Positions 36,894 to 46,799 are shown, counted from the stretch's first letter. The stretch: DNA of 64,000 bases from Spraguea lophii (GCA_001887945.1 LDOQ01000166.1:1-64000), one strand, 5' to 3'. Notes: generated from the sequence alone by a model not told the origin. Made by a program: numbers and translations.

Positions 36894-39164
36894 TTATATA
36901 TTAAAATATTCTGCTTTTATATCATTGTAAATATATTCTTCATTTCCTTCTTCATTATCTATTACTTTTTTGAAAATTTTCATCCAGCCAAATACTTGAT
37001 ATGGTGTAGTATAAAGTAAATTACTTTCTTTATATTTTATCATATTTCTACTAAATGTATTAGATTCTAATAATTCCATTAGATATTTTACTACTTGATC
37101 AATATCACCACTTTTCACTATATATCCTGTTTTTCCGTGTAATACTTGTTGTGGTAAACCACCATTATCATAAATTATTACCGGCACATTTTTTAAAATG
37201 CTTTCACTCACTTTTATTTCAAAACCTTCACTTAGTGATAATTGTAAACATACCTTAGCATTACTAAGTAATAGATTAAGGATTTGATCTAATGGTGGGA
37301 TAATTAAACATATTACATATTCAGCGATATTTTTGCATGCGGGTGTTTTAAGATAATCTAACAGTTTCGCATACATAGTAGAACTTTCGGGATCATCTAC
37401 ACTTCCATGTCCACAAATCAAAAGTTTAAGATTGTAAAGAGGATCATCAACTGTTTTATGTCTATCTCCTAAAAATTCTATTAATTTAGAAAATACTTCT
37501 AAAGTATCAAATATACCTTTGGATGGGTCAATTCTACAAATCTGTGTAATATAAGGACCAGAAAAATCAAATGGTTCAAATCCAGCATCTAAAGCATATT
37601 TCTTGAATATTTCTACGTAATATGATGATATTTCAGCTTTCATATTCTTATTAAGACCATCTAGCGGATCTGTACTAGGTGGTAAATAAAAGACTTTTGA
37701 TTTATCTATGTTCGAAGGAACAAATTCTGGAACGGGATGCGAAATAAAATAATCTACATTTTCTATATTACTAGAAATATAATCCCATACTTTGGTAAAT
37801 GTTTTATTCTTTCCATACAATTCTGATTTTATTTGTATATGTGATCTGTAAATGATTTTCACGTCTTTATTTACCATTCTTATATATTTTGTTAATCCTG
37901 ATGTTTGGTAATCATCTAAAATAATAATATCGAGTATTTTGAATATTTTTTTCTGCCAACATCTTTCTGCATTCATTTTACACCATTCTTCATATACGAA
38001 TTTATCTTCTTCTGTAAAATCTTCGTCTTCTGGCGCTACACCTTGTAAAACATTATGAATTTTTTGTTTCGTAATTTTATATACACTGGGAACTGGAATA
38101 GTCACATACCAAGATACACCCATACCTAATAATCTATAAAATCTCACATGAGCATGTCTCATAAGTGCCACACCACCTCCCTGTGGAGTTGAACTAAAAA
38201 ACCCAATTCTTTTATCGTTAAAATTGGATTTAAATTTTACTATATCATCTAAAACTCTGGAATATTCAGTACCCAAATATTCTTTATAATCAACTAAACT
38301 ACAAAATGATATTACGGATGAATCTACATTTACCTCATTATCCTTATCTATATCCAATCGCAACAAATTATTAAAACCTATTAATTTTACACCTTTTCTT
38401 GCCAATGAATCTGCCCTGCTTTCATAATCATCCCGGTCCGTATCTAATATACACGGATAAGCATCAAATTCCAACCAAAATTTCCTTTTCGTCATATTAA
38501 ACACTTCTGGATATTTCGCCAAAATTTCAGAAAATCCTGCCGTTACAATTTTATAATTGTTATTCTCCGAATACCTACTAACCCAAGAAAATATGACATC
38601 ACCCATTGTCCTCAATATTTTGTATATCATTTCATAACTACAATCAATAAAAGTCAAACACGTATTATACTTATCATAAATATTTCCCATACCATATATT
38701 TCCGTAGCCTTCGTTTTCCTAACAACAATATCCTTCACCCTACCACATATTACACATATTTTAAAAGACTCCACCAACTCCTTCATATCCAACATAGGCA
38801 ATTCATCAATATCTTCAATATACTTAAGTTCCTTACGCACCTCTATTACTCTACCACCATCATATTCTGCTTTCCAATCATGTTCGCATATCAAAGATTT
38901 CGGCAACTCAATTATCCCAGAAGAAGGAAATGCTACACATCCAAGATTACCTACACAAGGCTTCCTATACATTTTCTCATGATTATACATTTTAAACGTC
39001 CTACCAAGTACTATCTCATAAGATAAGACTTCAGAATCTATAGAAAAAAAACCATCGTTTACAGAAATACAAACATCTAAACCACTCCTATCCTCTTTTA
39101 TACTAAAAGAAAGACCTAAAAAAACAGGTTTAAGTTTACCAGTGACCATATATTCAACATTCAT
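36894..39164 (-). CDS. Trehalose phosphorylase/synthase (fungal GT4 type)
   Basis: This cytosolic enzyme family reversibly phosphorolyses trehalose to glucose 1-phosphate and glucose. The 756-residue product has the family-specific segment FFSSTPQGGGVALMRHA at 323-338, then RFYRLLGMGVSWYV and HNVLQGVAPEDEDFTEEDK. It also has the Rossmann GT-B C-terminal half with RIDPSKGIFDTLEVF, ICGHGS and the E646-x7-E654 motif (SEGFEIKVSE). Length matches fungal orthologues (about 710-740), so it is not reduced. It is unrelated to TPS1/TPS2 and offers a phosphate-saving route to use trehalose. Start context has CCC about 20 bases upstream. Confidence 0.9.
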   Translation of the reverse strand: MNVEYMVTGKLKPVFLGLSFSIKEDRSGLDVCISVNDGFFSIDSEVLSYEIVLGRTFKMYNHEKMYRKPCVGNLGCVAFPSSGIIELPKSLICEHDWKAEYDGGRVIEVRKELKYIEDIDELPMLDMKELVESFKICVICGRVKDIVVRKTKATEIYGMGNIYDKYNTCLTFIDCSYEMIYKILRTMGDVIFSWVSRYSENNNYKIVTAGFSEILAKYPEVFNMTKRKFWLEFDAYPCILDTDRDDYESRADSLARKGVKLIGFNNLLRLDIDKDNEVNVDSSVISFCSLVDYKEYLGTEYSRVLDDIVKFKSNFNDKRIGFFSSTPQGGGVALMRHAHVRFYRLLGMGVSWYVTIPVPSVYKITKQKIHNVLQGVAPEDEDFTEEDKFVYEEWCKMNAERCWQKKIFKILDIIILDDYQTSGLTKYIRMVNKDVKIIYRSHIQIKSELYGKNKTFTKVWDYISSNIENVDYFISHPVPEFVPSNIDKSKVFYLPPSTDPLDGLNKNMKAEISSYYVEIFKKYALDAGFEPFDFSGPYITQICRIDPSKGIFDTLEVFSKLIEFLGDRHKTVDDPLYNLKLLICGHGSVDDPESSTMYAKLLDYLKTPACKNIAEYVICLIIPPLDQILNLLLSNAKVCLQLSLSEGFEIKVSESILKNVPVIIYDNGGLPQQVLHGKTGYIVKSGDIDQVVKYLMELLESNTFSRNMIKYKESNLLYTTPYQVFGWMKIFKKVIDNEEGNEEYIYNDIKAEYFNI

Positions 39165-39506
39165 AATATATTTTAAGCTTAGGGTTTAAAACAATGTATA
39201 TGAATTAATTAATCATATGATAAAGTATGATATAAATTAATATAACCTGAAACAATGAGATAGCAAATGATTATACCATATGATAGTAATAACTATGATG
39301 TATGATAGTAAGACGTAACATAAGAATAATAAATAAGTAAGAATAACTATGATATATGATAGTAAGATGTAGCATAAGAATAAAATATGATTAAAAATGT
39401 ATTATAACAATATGATGTAATATGTAGTATAACAATAATATTACAATAGTAAAATATATTATAACAGTACTATTACATTAATAAAATATAATTTAATTAA
39501 TCATAA
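39165..39506. other. Intergenic with a short tandem repeat
   Basis: Spacer between trehalose phosphorylase and the Mad3/Bub1-like gene. It contains the two-copy repeat at 39288-39383, and other low-complexity ATA/GTA-rich sequence. Confidence 0.5.
39288..39383. repeat. Two-copy tandem repeat, period 54 bp
   Basis: AATAACTATGATGTATGATA (from 39288) and AATAACTATGATATATGATA (from 39342) start two units. Each continues with GTAAGA-GTA-CATAAGAATA-like sequence. The units differ at only a few positions. Confidence 0.65.
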
Positions 39507-41849
39507 TTAAATTATTTTAAATCTTTCAATCAACATAATTTTACTATCCAATAATTTTATTTTATCAAATTTATATTCTTTTAATTTATTATATAAAATA
39601 TTTATATTCATATTTTTATCATACAGCATAGAATCTTTTATAATTTTATAACAATAATTCTCTATAGCAGTATTATTATTTATATTCTTATGATTAGTAT
39701 GATTCATATGATTGTTAATAATATTATTACTATGACTGTTATTATCATTATTGTTAATAATATTATTATATGTATTATTATCACTTACACCATTATCATT
39801 ATTATTGCCTATCTCCCTTACACTATCACTTACACTATCACCTATATTATTATCATCTATATCATTATAATATTTTATTTTTAAATTATAATTATAATCT
39901 AAATATATATTTTCTATTCTTATTTCTACTCCATATTCTTTTATTTTAAATAATAATTCTATTATCTTCTTTATAAAATATATTTTAGTAATATTACATT
40001 TTATATTCTCTATACACTCTATTATATTACATATAAAATTATTTTTATATAAAATATATTTATTATTATTATATTCTATGATTTTATAATCATCAGGTAG
40101 ATATTCAGAAATATAATTATTATTTTTATATAAAATAGAATTATTATCAAGAATAGAAAATATATAAATATTATCTTTAAATAAAATATAATTGTTATTG
40201 TAATTATTAATTATAAAATATTTTATATTCTCAATTGTAATAGTAGTATTAATTTGATTGTTAGTAGTAGTGGTAGTGGTATTAGCAGTAGTATTAATAT
40301 TAGTATTGCTAATAGTTGTATTATCTTTGTCATTATCTTTATCTTTTATTTCTTTATCATTATTATCTTCATTCAGTTTAATTCTTTTAATGGATGTATA
40401 ATATTCATTTTCTTCTTTATCTTTATTTTCTGTTTCTATTTCTTTTAACTTATCTTCTGAATTGTTATCCTCTATTTTATTGCGCTCTTTGTTATTTTCT
40501 AAATTATCATCTCTTATCTCTTTATTTTCTATTTCTTTATCCTCTGTTTTATTATTTTCTTTTTCTATTCCTATATTTTCTATTTCTTTATTTTCTAAAT
40601 TATCTTCTTTTAAATTATTATCATCCGTTTTATTATGGTTTTTATTATCTGAATTATTTTCTTCGTCTTTTATTTTACAATGTTCTTTATTACCTTCTAA
40701 ATTATTACTATGTTCTTTACTATGTTCTTTTAAATTGTTATGCTCTATTTTATTATGTTCTTTATTTTCTATTTTACTGTGTTTTTTGTCATTTTCTAAA
40801 TTATTTTTATTATTTATTCTTATATCTAAATTATTATCTTTATCTTTTAAATTATTTTCTTTTATCTCATTATCTTTATTTTCTTTAAAATTATCATTTT
40901 TATTTTTTATTTCTTCATCCTCTATTTTGCTATGATCTTTGCTATCTAAATTATTTTCTTTGTCTTTTATTTTATAGTGTTCTTTATTATCTTCTATTTC
41001 TTTATCTTTTATCTCGTTGTTATCATCTATTGTATTTGTTTCTTCTTTAAAATTATTATCTTTTATTTTACTGTGTTCTTTTTCTGTTTCTTTATCTTTT
41101 AATTTATTATTCTCTATTTTATCTTTGTTATCTAAATTACTCTCTTTTATCTCATCATCTTTATCTTTCATCGCATCATTATTATCCTCTATTTTATCTC
41201 TATTATTATTTATCTCATTATCAAATATATTTATATTCTTTATATTTATTATATTATAATATTCTTGTATATTTTTTATTTCTATATTTTGTTCTTTTAT
41301 CCTTCTATCTACAATATCGTAATATTTCATAATATTATTTCTTCTATATGCTTTATTATTTATTCCTTCTTTTAAAATATAATAAGATATAGATATATCT
41401 TTATAAAAATAATAATTAGCTATTTCACAATATAAGAAATCATAATATTTACTAATATTCTTCATTCTCATGAATATAAGAATATTTATATCTTTTTTTA
41501 TTTTATAATAATTCTTCCATAATTCTATGTATTCTGGATGGTTGTTGAAATATGGTTCGTCAATGTATTTTAATAATTTATATTCTAATTTCTTTATATC
41601 ATAATATACATGTTGGTATGTGGATGATGTGGATATTAAAGGTTTATATATATTATTATCTGTATTATTATTAGATTTATTGTTAATTGTATTATTGGAT
41701 GATATTATATTTTTTTGTATATTATTATCTGTATTATTATTTGTAATATTATCATCTGTATTATTGGATGATATTATATTTTTTTGTATATTATCTTGAA
41801 TATTAGTAGGTGTATTAGAAGAAATATTATTTTCATTGGTATTTGTCAT
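39507..41849 (-). CDS. Mad3/Bub1-like spindle checkpoint protein with pseudokinase-like end
   Basis: The 780-residue product begins with an Asn/Thr-rich leader (1-75). A helical TPR-like unit follows at about 78-185: DEPYFNNHPEYIELWKNYY, then IFMRMKNISKYYDFLYCEIA, then the pattern ILKEGINNKAYRR. This is the Mad3/Bub1 homology region. Residues of about 210-520 are a highly repetitive Asp/Glu/Lys/Asn/His region (units like NKEHSKIEDNN). The end (about 540-780) looks like a decayed kinase C-lobe: IKEYGVEIRIENIYLDYNYNL stands where kinases have H-G-D-I-K-P-x-N. Catalytic Asp is missing. AACCCTA precedes ATG. The call rests on pattern reading. Confidence 0.55.
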   Translation of the reverse strand: MTNTNENNISSNTPTNIQDNIQKNIISSNNTDDNITNNNTDNNIQKNIISSNNTINNKSNNNTDNNIYKPLISTSSTYQHVYYDIKKLEYKLLKYIDEPYFNNHPEYIELWKNYYKIKKDINILIFMRMKNISKYYDFLYCEIANYYFYKDISISYYILKEGINNKAYRRNNIMKYYDIVDRRIKEQNIEIKNIQEYYNIINIKNINIFDNEINNNRDKIEDNNDAMKDKDDEIKESNLDNKDKIENNKLKDKETEKEHSKIKDNNFKEETNTIDDNNEIKDKEIEDNKEHYKIKDKENNLDSKDHSKIEDEEIKNKNDNFKENKDNEIKENNLKDKDNNLDIRINNKNNLENDKKHSKIENKEHNKIEHNNLKEHSKEHSNNLEGNKEHCKIKDEENNSDNKNHNKTDDNNLKEDNLENKEIENIGIEKENNKTEDKEIENKEIRDDNLENNKERNKIEDNNSEDKLKEIETENKDKEENEYYTSIKRIKLNEDNNDKEIKDKDNDKDNTTISNTNINTTANTTTTTTNNQINTTITIENIKYFIINNYNNNYILFKDNIYIFSILDNNSILYKNNNYISEYLPDDYKIIEYNNNKYILYKNNFICNIIECIENIKCNITKIYFIKKIIELLFKIKEYGVEIRIENIYLDYNYNLKIKYYNDIDDNNIGDSVSDSVREIGNNNDNGVSDNNTYNNIINNNDNNSHSNNIINNHMNHTNHKNINNNTAIENYCYKIIKDSMLYDKNMNINILYNKLKEYKFDKIKLLDSKIMLIERFKII

Positions 41850-42217
41850 TAGGGTTAAAATTATTAAGAAGGTTTTTAATGTTTATGCATTAAAAAATAT
41901 TTTAAATAATTTTATTTTATGGTATAATAAATTTATTTATAAAAATAATTAGATTATGATATTTTTATTAATTTGATATTCATTTATATATTTTTTCTTT
42001 TATCTAGTTTTTATTGTGACATTCGATTCTATTTTATTTATTTTTATTGTTATTACATTTTATTTTATTTCATAAATTCCTTATTATCCCCATTGGTATT
42101 ACATTCTATTTTACTATCTTCTTCGTTGTGCTTTTTATCTTTCTCCATATCCGTTTCATTATATATCCATTTTATTTTAATTGTTATTTGTTTTTCTCTG
42201 TCGTATTAGGTTTTTAC
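41850..42217. other. Intergenic, T-rich low complexity
   Basis: Pyrimidine-rich sequence on plus gives long open frames of Phe/Ile/Tyr/Leu only. These are composition artefacts. No other content is recognised. Confidence 0.5.
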
Positions 42218-42568
42218 CTATTTCATTGTTTCCTCTGTCTCATTAGATTTTTTACTTTCATCATGTTGCTCATTCTCTGTATCTTTTTGTTTTTCTTTCT
42301 CTTTATCCTTCTTCTCATCATTCTTTTTATCTTTCGTTTCATTATCTTTCTTTTTATTTTTCATTTCATTTTCTACTTTATTTCCTAATATTTTAAGTAT
42401 AACACTTATTTGACTTTCTAATTTCTCTACTCTTTTATCCAATGTTATTTTTGGTGCTTTTTTTGATGGACTTGGTATTTTTCTTTCAAATGTACCACCA
42501 TCCATTTTAAAAAATATCATAGAAAAAAGTGCTGCTGTTATAATTGTGATGAATATGAGTTTGTCCAT
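42218..42568 (-). CDS. Small N-terminally anchored charged coiled-coil protein
   Basis: The 116-residue product has a hydrophobic N-terminal helix (about 4-20, KLIFITIITAALFSMIFF). A heptad-like segment (LDKRVEKLESQISVILKIL) follows, then an almost pure Lys/Glu/Asp/Asn tail. It would be a type II or signal-anchored membrane protein. I recognise no family and no CCC precedes the ATG. The low-complexity tail makes the reality of the gene less certain. Confidence 0.45.
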   Translation of the reverse strand: MDKLIFITIITAALFSMIFFKMDGGTFERKIPSPSKKAPKITLDKRVEKLESQISVILKILGNKVENEMKNKKKDNETKDKKNDEKKDKEKEKQKDTENEQHDESKKSNETEETMK

Positions 42569-42951
42569 ATTTGTAAAATTTAGATCTATTATATAATGAT
42601 CATGATTTTATTGGTGTTTGAAAATATCAAATTAATTTGTAACAAGAAGACATGATAAATAAATAATATATTAAATAGGTAGTATGTAATAAAGAAAAAT
42701 GTTATATAAATAATATATTAAATAGATAATATGTAATAAAAAAATAATATGTTATATATTAAATAGATAACAATGTAATAAATAATATCTACAATTTAGA
42801 AAATAATACCTTTTTATAAATAAGAAGAATATAAATTTTATTTATTTATTGTCAAGAAAAGAAAACCTTTTATTAAGTTATTATTAAATAACAATAAAAA
42901 GATTGATAATATTTATTCTAATTTATATATTTTTGTTAGATTTATCCCTTA
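42569..42951. other. Divergent intergenic with tandem repeat
   Basis: Spacer between the small membrane protein and MTQ2. It contains the repeat at 42653-42790 and no other visible feature. Confidence 0.5.
42653..42790. repeat. Imperfect tandem repeat, about three units
   Basis: The unit contains ATAATATATTAAATAG, then GTA or ATA, then ATATGTAATAAA, and TGTTATATA. It recurs near 42660, 42710 and 42752 with decreasing length. The stretch is AT-only and could be a replication-slippage product. Confidence 0.5.
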
Positions 42952-43473
42952 ATGGATATTAATGATGTATATGAACCTGCTGAAGATACTTTCACATTAA
43001 GTGATGTTATATTATTCGATATTTCCAAAATATCTCAAAATACCATAATATTAGAACTTGGTTGCGGTAGTGGTTATATATCTGACCAGATACACAAAAA
43101 AAATAATAAATATTTTATTATTTCTACAGATATAAATAAAAAGGCATTGTATGCTACAAACAATAAAAATAAAATAAGATGTAATTTATTGGATAATATT
43201 AATCAGAAATATATTGATTGTGTTATTTTTAATCCACCGTATTTGGAAACATATGATAGTTGTGCTATTTATGATGGTAGGAAATATGGAAGAGAAATTA
43301 TTGATGAGTTTGTTGATAAGTTGGATGTAAAATTGGTTTATTTGTTGGTTATAAGGTTTAATAGACCAAGTGAGGTAATAGAGAATTTAAATAATAAAGG
43401 ATATAAAGTAGAGGTGATGAAAGAAAGAAAAATACAAGGGGAAACAATTATTATATTGAAGTGTATTAAATGA
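42952..43473 (+). CDS. MTQ2: eRF1 glutamine methyltransferase Mtq2/HemK2
   Basis: Mtq2 methylates the Gln of the GGQ motif in release factor eRF1, acting with Trm112. The 173-residue product starts with VYEPAEDTFTLSDVI, the family signature. It has the SAM-binding ELGCGSGYI (35-43), the acidic STDINKKAL, and the NPPY catalytic motif at 94-97. The length is slightly below yeast (221 aa). TATCCCTTA directly precedes ATG. A Trm112 gene is not in this window. Confidence 0.93.
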   Translation: MDINDVYEPAEDTFTLSDVILFDISKISQNTIILELGCGSGYISDQIHKKNNKYFIISTDINKKALYATNNKNKIRCNLLDNINQKYIDCVIFNPPYLETYDSCAIYDGRKYGREIIDEFVDKLDVKLVYLLVIRFNRPSEVIENLNNKGYKVEVMKERKIQGETIIILKCIK

Positions 43474-43734
43474 TTAAACGAATTATTATATGTAATTTTT
43501 TTGAATATTAAAATATATATTTGTTGGAATGGATTTTAGGTATTGAACAGGGTTGTCATCGATTTTATTGTTGTATTTTTTAACATATATTATGTATAAT
43601 ATTTAATTTAATGGAGTATGTAGTTATATATTAAACGATGATTCTATCACTTAGTTATAATTATTATTTTATCTTTTATTGCGGATTAACTTGGTGATAT
43701 ACAAAAAAAAGATATAAGAATTTTATTAAGATTA
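43474..43734. other. Intergenic, nothing recognised
   Basis: AT-rich spacer between MTQ2 and the SINE fragment at 43735. Confidence 0.45.
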
Positions 43735-43930
43735 AGACAGAATGTGTTATATGCCAAATGTGTAATTTTTTAATGGGCCGATGTACATGAATATAGAATG
43801 AGATGAGATTAATGCATATCTCTGATGAAATTAGGTGATACAAATTTAGATGTGCTTTAGGAACTGAAGGGCATGGACCATGGTAGGTCGCAATCGGACA
43901 TAAAACTTCGATAAATAAAAGTTTTATTAA
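43735..43930 (+). mobile_element. SINE copy H, 5'-truncated
   Basis: The 3' half of the family is on plus: GAATGAGATGAGATTAATGC, ATATCTCTGATGAAATTAGG, TTTAGGAACTGAAGG, GACCATGGTAGGTCGCAATC and the end CGATAAATAAAAGTTTTATT. No A or B box is present. The tail is well kept, so the truncation probably happened at insertion. Confidence 0.88.
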
Positions 43931-43949
43931 TAAAAAAATAGTATAAATA

Positions 43950-44315
43950 ATATTGATTTTAAAAAGTTCTCAAGAAAGTTACATAATACTATCATTAATA
44001 AAAGAATCATAGATCCAATACATGTTCTTGATGATTCTAGGATACACTACACAGTAATACTGTTGATTTAATTCAAAAACTTAATTTCTCATTCTATATC
44101 TTTTACCACATTCCCCATTTCTAAATGCAATAGAAAATTGTTTTAGTAAGTACAAAAGCCGAACTGGAAGGATGATAATATGCAAATGAGAAGAACTTTT
44201 TAAATATATTAACAAAAACTTTAATTATATAACATCAGATGATTTAACAGAATTTTTTAGAAAAACGATGAAATATCTATCAATATACAGAAATGATGAA
44301 AATATAGTTAAATAA
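43950..44315 (+). pseudogene. Possible broken coding relic
   Basis: A frame at about 43970-44070 reads SRKLHNTIINKRIIDPIHVL and then DDSRIHYTVILLI before a stop. A second open stretch at 44190-44315 (41 codons) includes ITSDDLTEFFRKTMKYLSIY. Both have protein-like composition but no start signal. No family is recognised, and chance frames cannot be excluded. Confidence 0.25.
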
Positions 44316-44626
44316 ATTATTTATTCTAATAGGATGATTTTTTCCATATATATTATCTTACAAATTACATTTCTTTTTAGTATAATGTATAATCTTTAGA
44401 TTGTACGAACTTGAGTGAAAAAAGTTACATTCTTTTGAAAATATTTTTATTTATTTTGATTCCATATGCAAATTTGTGTGGAAAACCCTATAATATATTA
44501 TATATTTGACTCTAACGAATAAACATTATAATATAATCTACAAAGTATACACATAGATTATAAATTTTCTTTAAGAATATAAAAATTAATTATCATTGTT
44601 TTATAAAGGATTTTATTTTATATTGA
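44316..44626. other. Intergenic, nothing recognised
   Basis: AT-rich spacer before the stop of the Sec10-like gene. Confidence 0.45.
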
Positions 44627-46516
44627 TTATATATTTTTTAAAACATCTTTTACATTTGCATAATCATTTCTACATTTAAGAGTTTTTTTTACCTCATTAT
44701 ATGGTAACTCTAAAGTTTTTATATATCCTTCTAAATTATCTTTATCTAACACTAAAATATTAAATTTATATTTTACTTCATTTGTTTTCTCATAGAATTC
44801 AAATAATTCATATTTTTTAAAGAATTTAGCTAAATATCCTAAATCATTCAATAAAACTTTAGCTTTATCTTCTGAAAAAGATAATGTAAGATAAAAATTA
44901 TTTAAATAATCTATAGCATATTCAGATACTACGGATAAAAGTATTTTACTATTTTTATCTTTTATATATTTTTCGGAATTTATAGTAAGAGTTTGTAGGT
45001 TGTCTACCAATTTTTTTATTGTAATTGTGTGTGTAGTATTATTATATTCAGCTAGTGATTGATTTCTTATTATATGTTTTATTTTTCTTTTAGATTCTGT
45101 TATAAGCATTTCTGAGATTTCTTCTATTTTTTTTGAAAATTCTTCTGTAAAATATTCAAAAAAAGAAAATATCTTTGAATTAGAAAAATATTTCTTAGTA
45201 ATTACAAATACTGTAAAATATATATCTAATGTTTCAAAGTGTGGTTTATCCTGTGTAACTTCTCTTAAATATTCTATAGTACGTTTAGAAAATCTTTGTG
45301 TTAAAATATTTATATCTTCATCTTCATAATTGAATATTTTTCCACGTGTGATGGTAAAATTGAAAGCAGAAAGTAAAATTTTAAATTTTTTTACTGAATC
45401 TAATTTAGAAGCAATATTTTTTCCTAAGATCAAATATTCATTATCAGATTTTTTATTGTAAACTAGAATTGAAAATATTTTATCGAACGCTTCACTTTCT
45501 TTTTTTACAGCAAGAGGAATATAATGTTCAAAAATATCATAACAGCTTTCATTATTAACCTGAGGGTATAAAGAAACTATATGCGAATTTAGAGATTCTA
45601 TCTGTTTAAAACAATCTTTTAAATTCAAAAGAAAAACAACAGGATCCTCGTCATCCAAAAACGTTTCTAAAGCCTTCAGAATTTTTTCATCGTAAATTTT
45701 AGAATTTATCTTTTTTAAAACTTCTGTGAAATTATCAAAAACATTTTCATATTCTATTATTTCTTTCTGATAAAATTTTTTTATAGTTTTTATCATCGCG
45801 TGGAAACTATTCTCTTCTTGTTCATAGAATTCTAAATCTATCGTAGTAATGTGCGATTTTTCCATGATAAATTCTTCTCTCATAATAGAAAGATTATTAA
45901 TAAAGTTTTTTAGTACTGCTCTCGTTCTATTAAGTTTATTCATTGGAGCATATGCATCTCGCATAGCTATGTTGTTTTCTTCCATGTATGCTTTTTTAAA
46001 TTCCATATTTAATTTATCTTCCATTCTTTTAGAATATTTTATTATTTGCTCAGTTATTTCTGTTTGTTTATTTCTCTGTTCACAGACAACGATTAATTCA
46101 GAAAAAAACATCCAATCTTCAGGATCATCACTATTATATAAATTTTCCAAGGTATCATAATTTCTTTTATCAATTTCACTTAAAATAGAAAGTATTTTAT
46201 GACAATTTTTTAATTCTTCTATCTCTTTGGTCAATACAAGGATCTTTTCTATATTTTTTAAAGGTTCTAATTTTATTTTATTAAATTTTATAAGTAATGG
46301 ATTAATAATTTCTGTTACTGACCCTTTCTTCTCTTCTTCTACACCTTTCTTCAACTTTTCCTTTTTAAAAAACAATGCTTCTTCTATATTTAGTAGTTCT
46401 TGATAAAATTTATCTAATTCTGAAGAAACATTAGAATCATGTATATCTACTCTTTCATTTATGTATATAAATGGATCTAAATGTACATTGTTGAGATTTT
46501 TTATATTTATGTTCAT
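44627..46516 (-). CDS. Sec10-like exocyst subunit
   Basis: Exocyst tethers secretory vesicles at the plasma membrane. The 629-residue protein is helical throughout, with an N-terminal coiled coil (about 30-130). It carries a segment of the pattern F-x-x-A-Y-x-x-x-x-x-x-x-M-R-x-A-x-x-x-x-x-x-x-N (FKKAYMEENNIAMRDAYAPM, NKLNRTRAVLKNFINNL), which recalls the Sec10 region F-D-x-A-Y...M...A...L-x-x-F-N-G-G. Downstream helices fit the CATCHR rod. Another CATCHR subunit (e.g. Cog, Sec6) is possible. The start was moved to the second in-frame ATG because ATCCCTT directly precedes it; the longer frame would add 16 residues. Confidence 0.42.
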   Translation of the reverse strand: MNINIKNLNNVHLDPFIYINERVDIHDSNVSSELDKFYQELLNIEEALFFKKEKLKKGVEEEKKGSVTEIINPLLIKFNKIKLEPLKNIEKILVLTKEIEELKNCHKILSILSEIDKRNYDTLENLYNSDDPEDWMFFSELIVVCEQRNKQTEITEQIIKYSKRMEDKLNMEFKKAYMEENNIAMRDAYAPMNKLNRTRAVLKNFINNLSIMREEFIMEKSHITTIDLEFYEQEENSFHAMIKTIKKFYQKEIIEYENVFDNFTEVLKKINSKIYDEKILKALETFLDDEDPVVFLLNLKDCFKQIESLNSHIVSLYPQVNNESCYDIFEHYIPLAVKKESEAFDKIFSILVYNKKSDNEYLILGKNIASKLDSVKKFKILLSAFNFTITRGKIFNYEDEDINILTQRFSKRTIEYLREVTQDKPHFETLDIYFTVFVITKKYFSNSKIFSFFEYFTEEFSKKIEEISEMLITESKRKIKHIIRNQSLAEYNNTTHTITIKKLVDNLQTLTINSEKYIKDKNSKILLSVVSEYAIDYLNNFYLTLSFSEDKAKVLLNDLGYLAKFFKKYELFEFYEKTNEVKYKFNILVLDKDNLEGYIKTLELPYNEVKKTLKCRNDYANVKDVLKNI

Positions 46517-46518
46517 AA

Positions 46519-46521
46519 GGG
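46519..46521 (-). promoter_or_regulatory. CCC motif deciding the Sec10-like start
   Basis: ATCCCTT precedes ATG on the minus strand and lies within the extension that an ATG at 46564 would create. Confidence 0.55.
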
Positions 46522-46799
46522 ATTCTTTGTTGTAAATTAATAAATCAATGTATTTTAAATACAAAACAGAATATTAAACTGTAATGAGCTATCAGTAATC
46601 TATAAGCAAATAATATGTAAATAAAACGTAAATAAAAAGAATACTTATAAATACTTTATTTATTAAAGAATATTTTTTTTATTAGGAAATAAAATAACGG
46701 TTATTTTTCTTCTGTAAATAAATCGACTCATCCAAAAATATTTAAAAATAATTTTATATTTCTAAAAATATATTTTTAAAATATTTTTATTCTTACCAT

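Noticed and set aside
39288..39383. CRISPR-like array
   Set aside because: Only two units with no distinct spacers; a simple tandem repeat in a eukaryotic context.
40394..40935. Overlapping plus-strand frames rich in Leu/Ser/Phe/Tyr
   Set aside because: They are antisense shadows of the Asp/Glu/Lys/Asn repeat region of the Mad3/Bub1-like gene.
41973..42388. Plus-strand frames made of Phe, Ile, Tyr and Leu
   Set aside because: Composition artefact of T-rich DNA, partly antisense to the small coiled-coil gene; no start signal.
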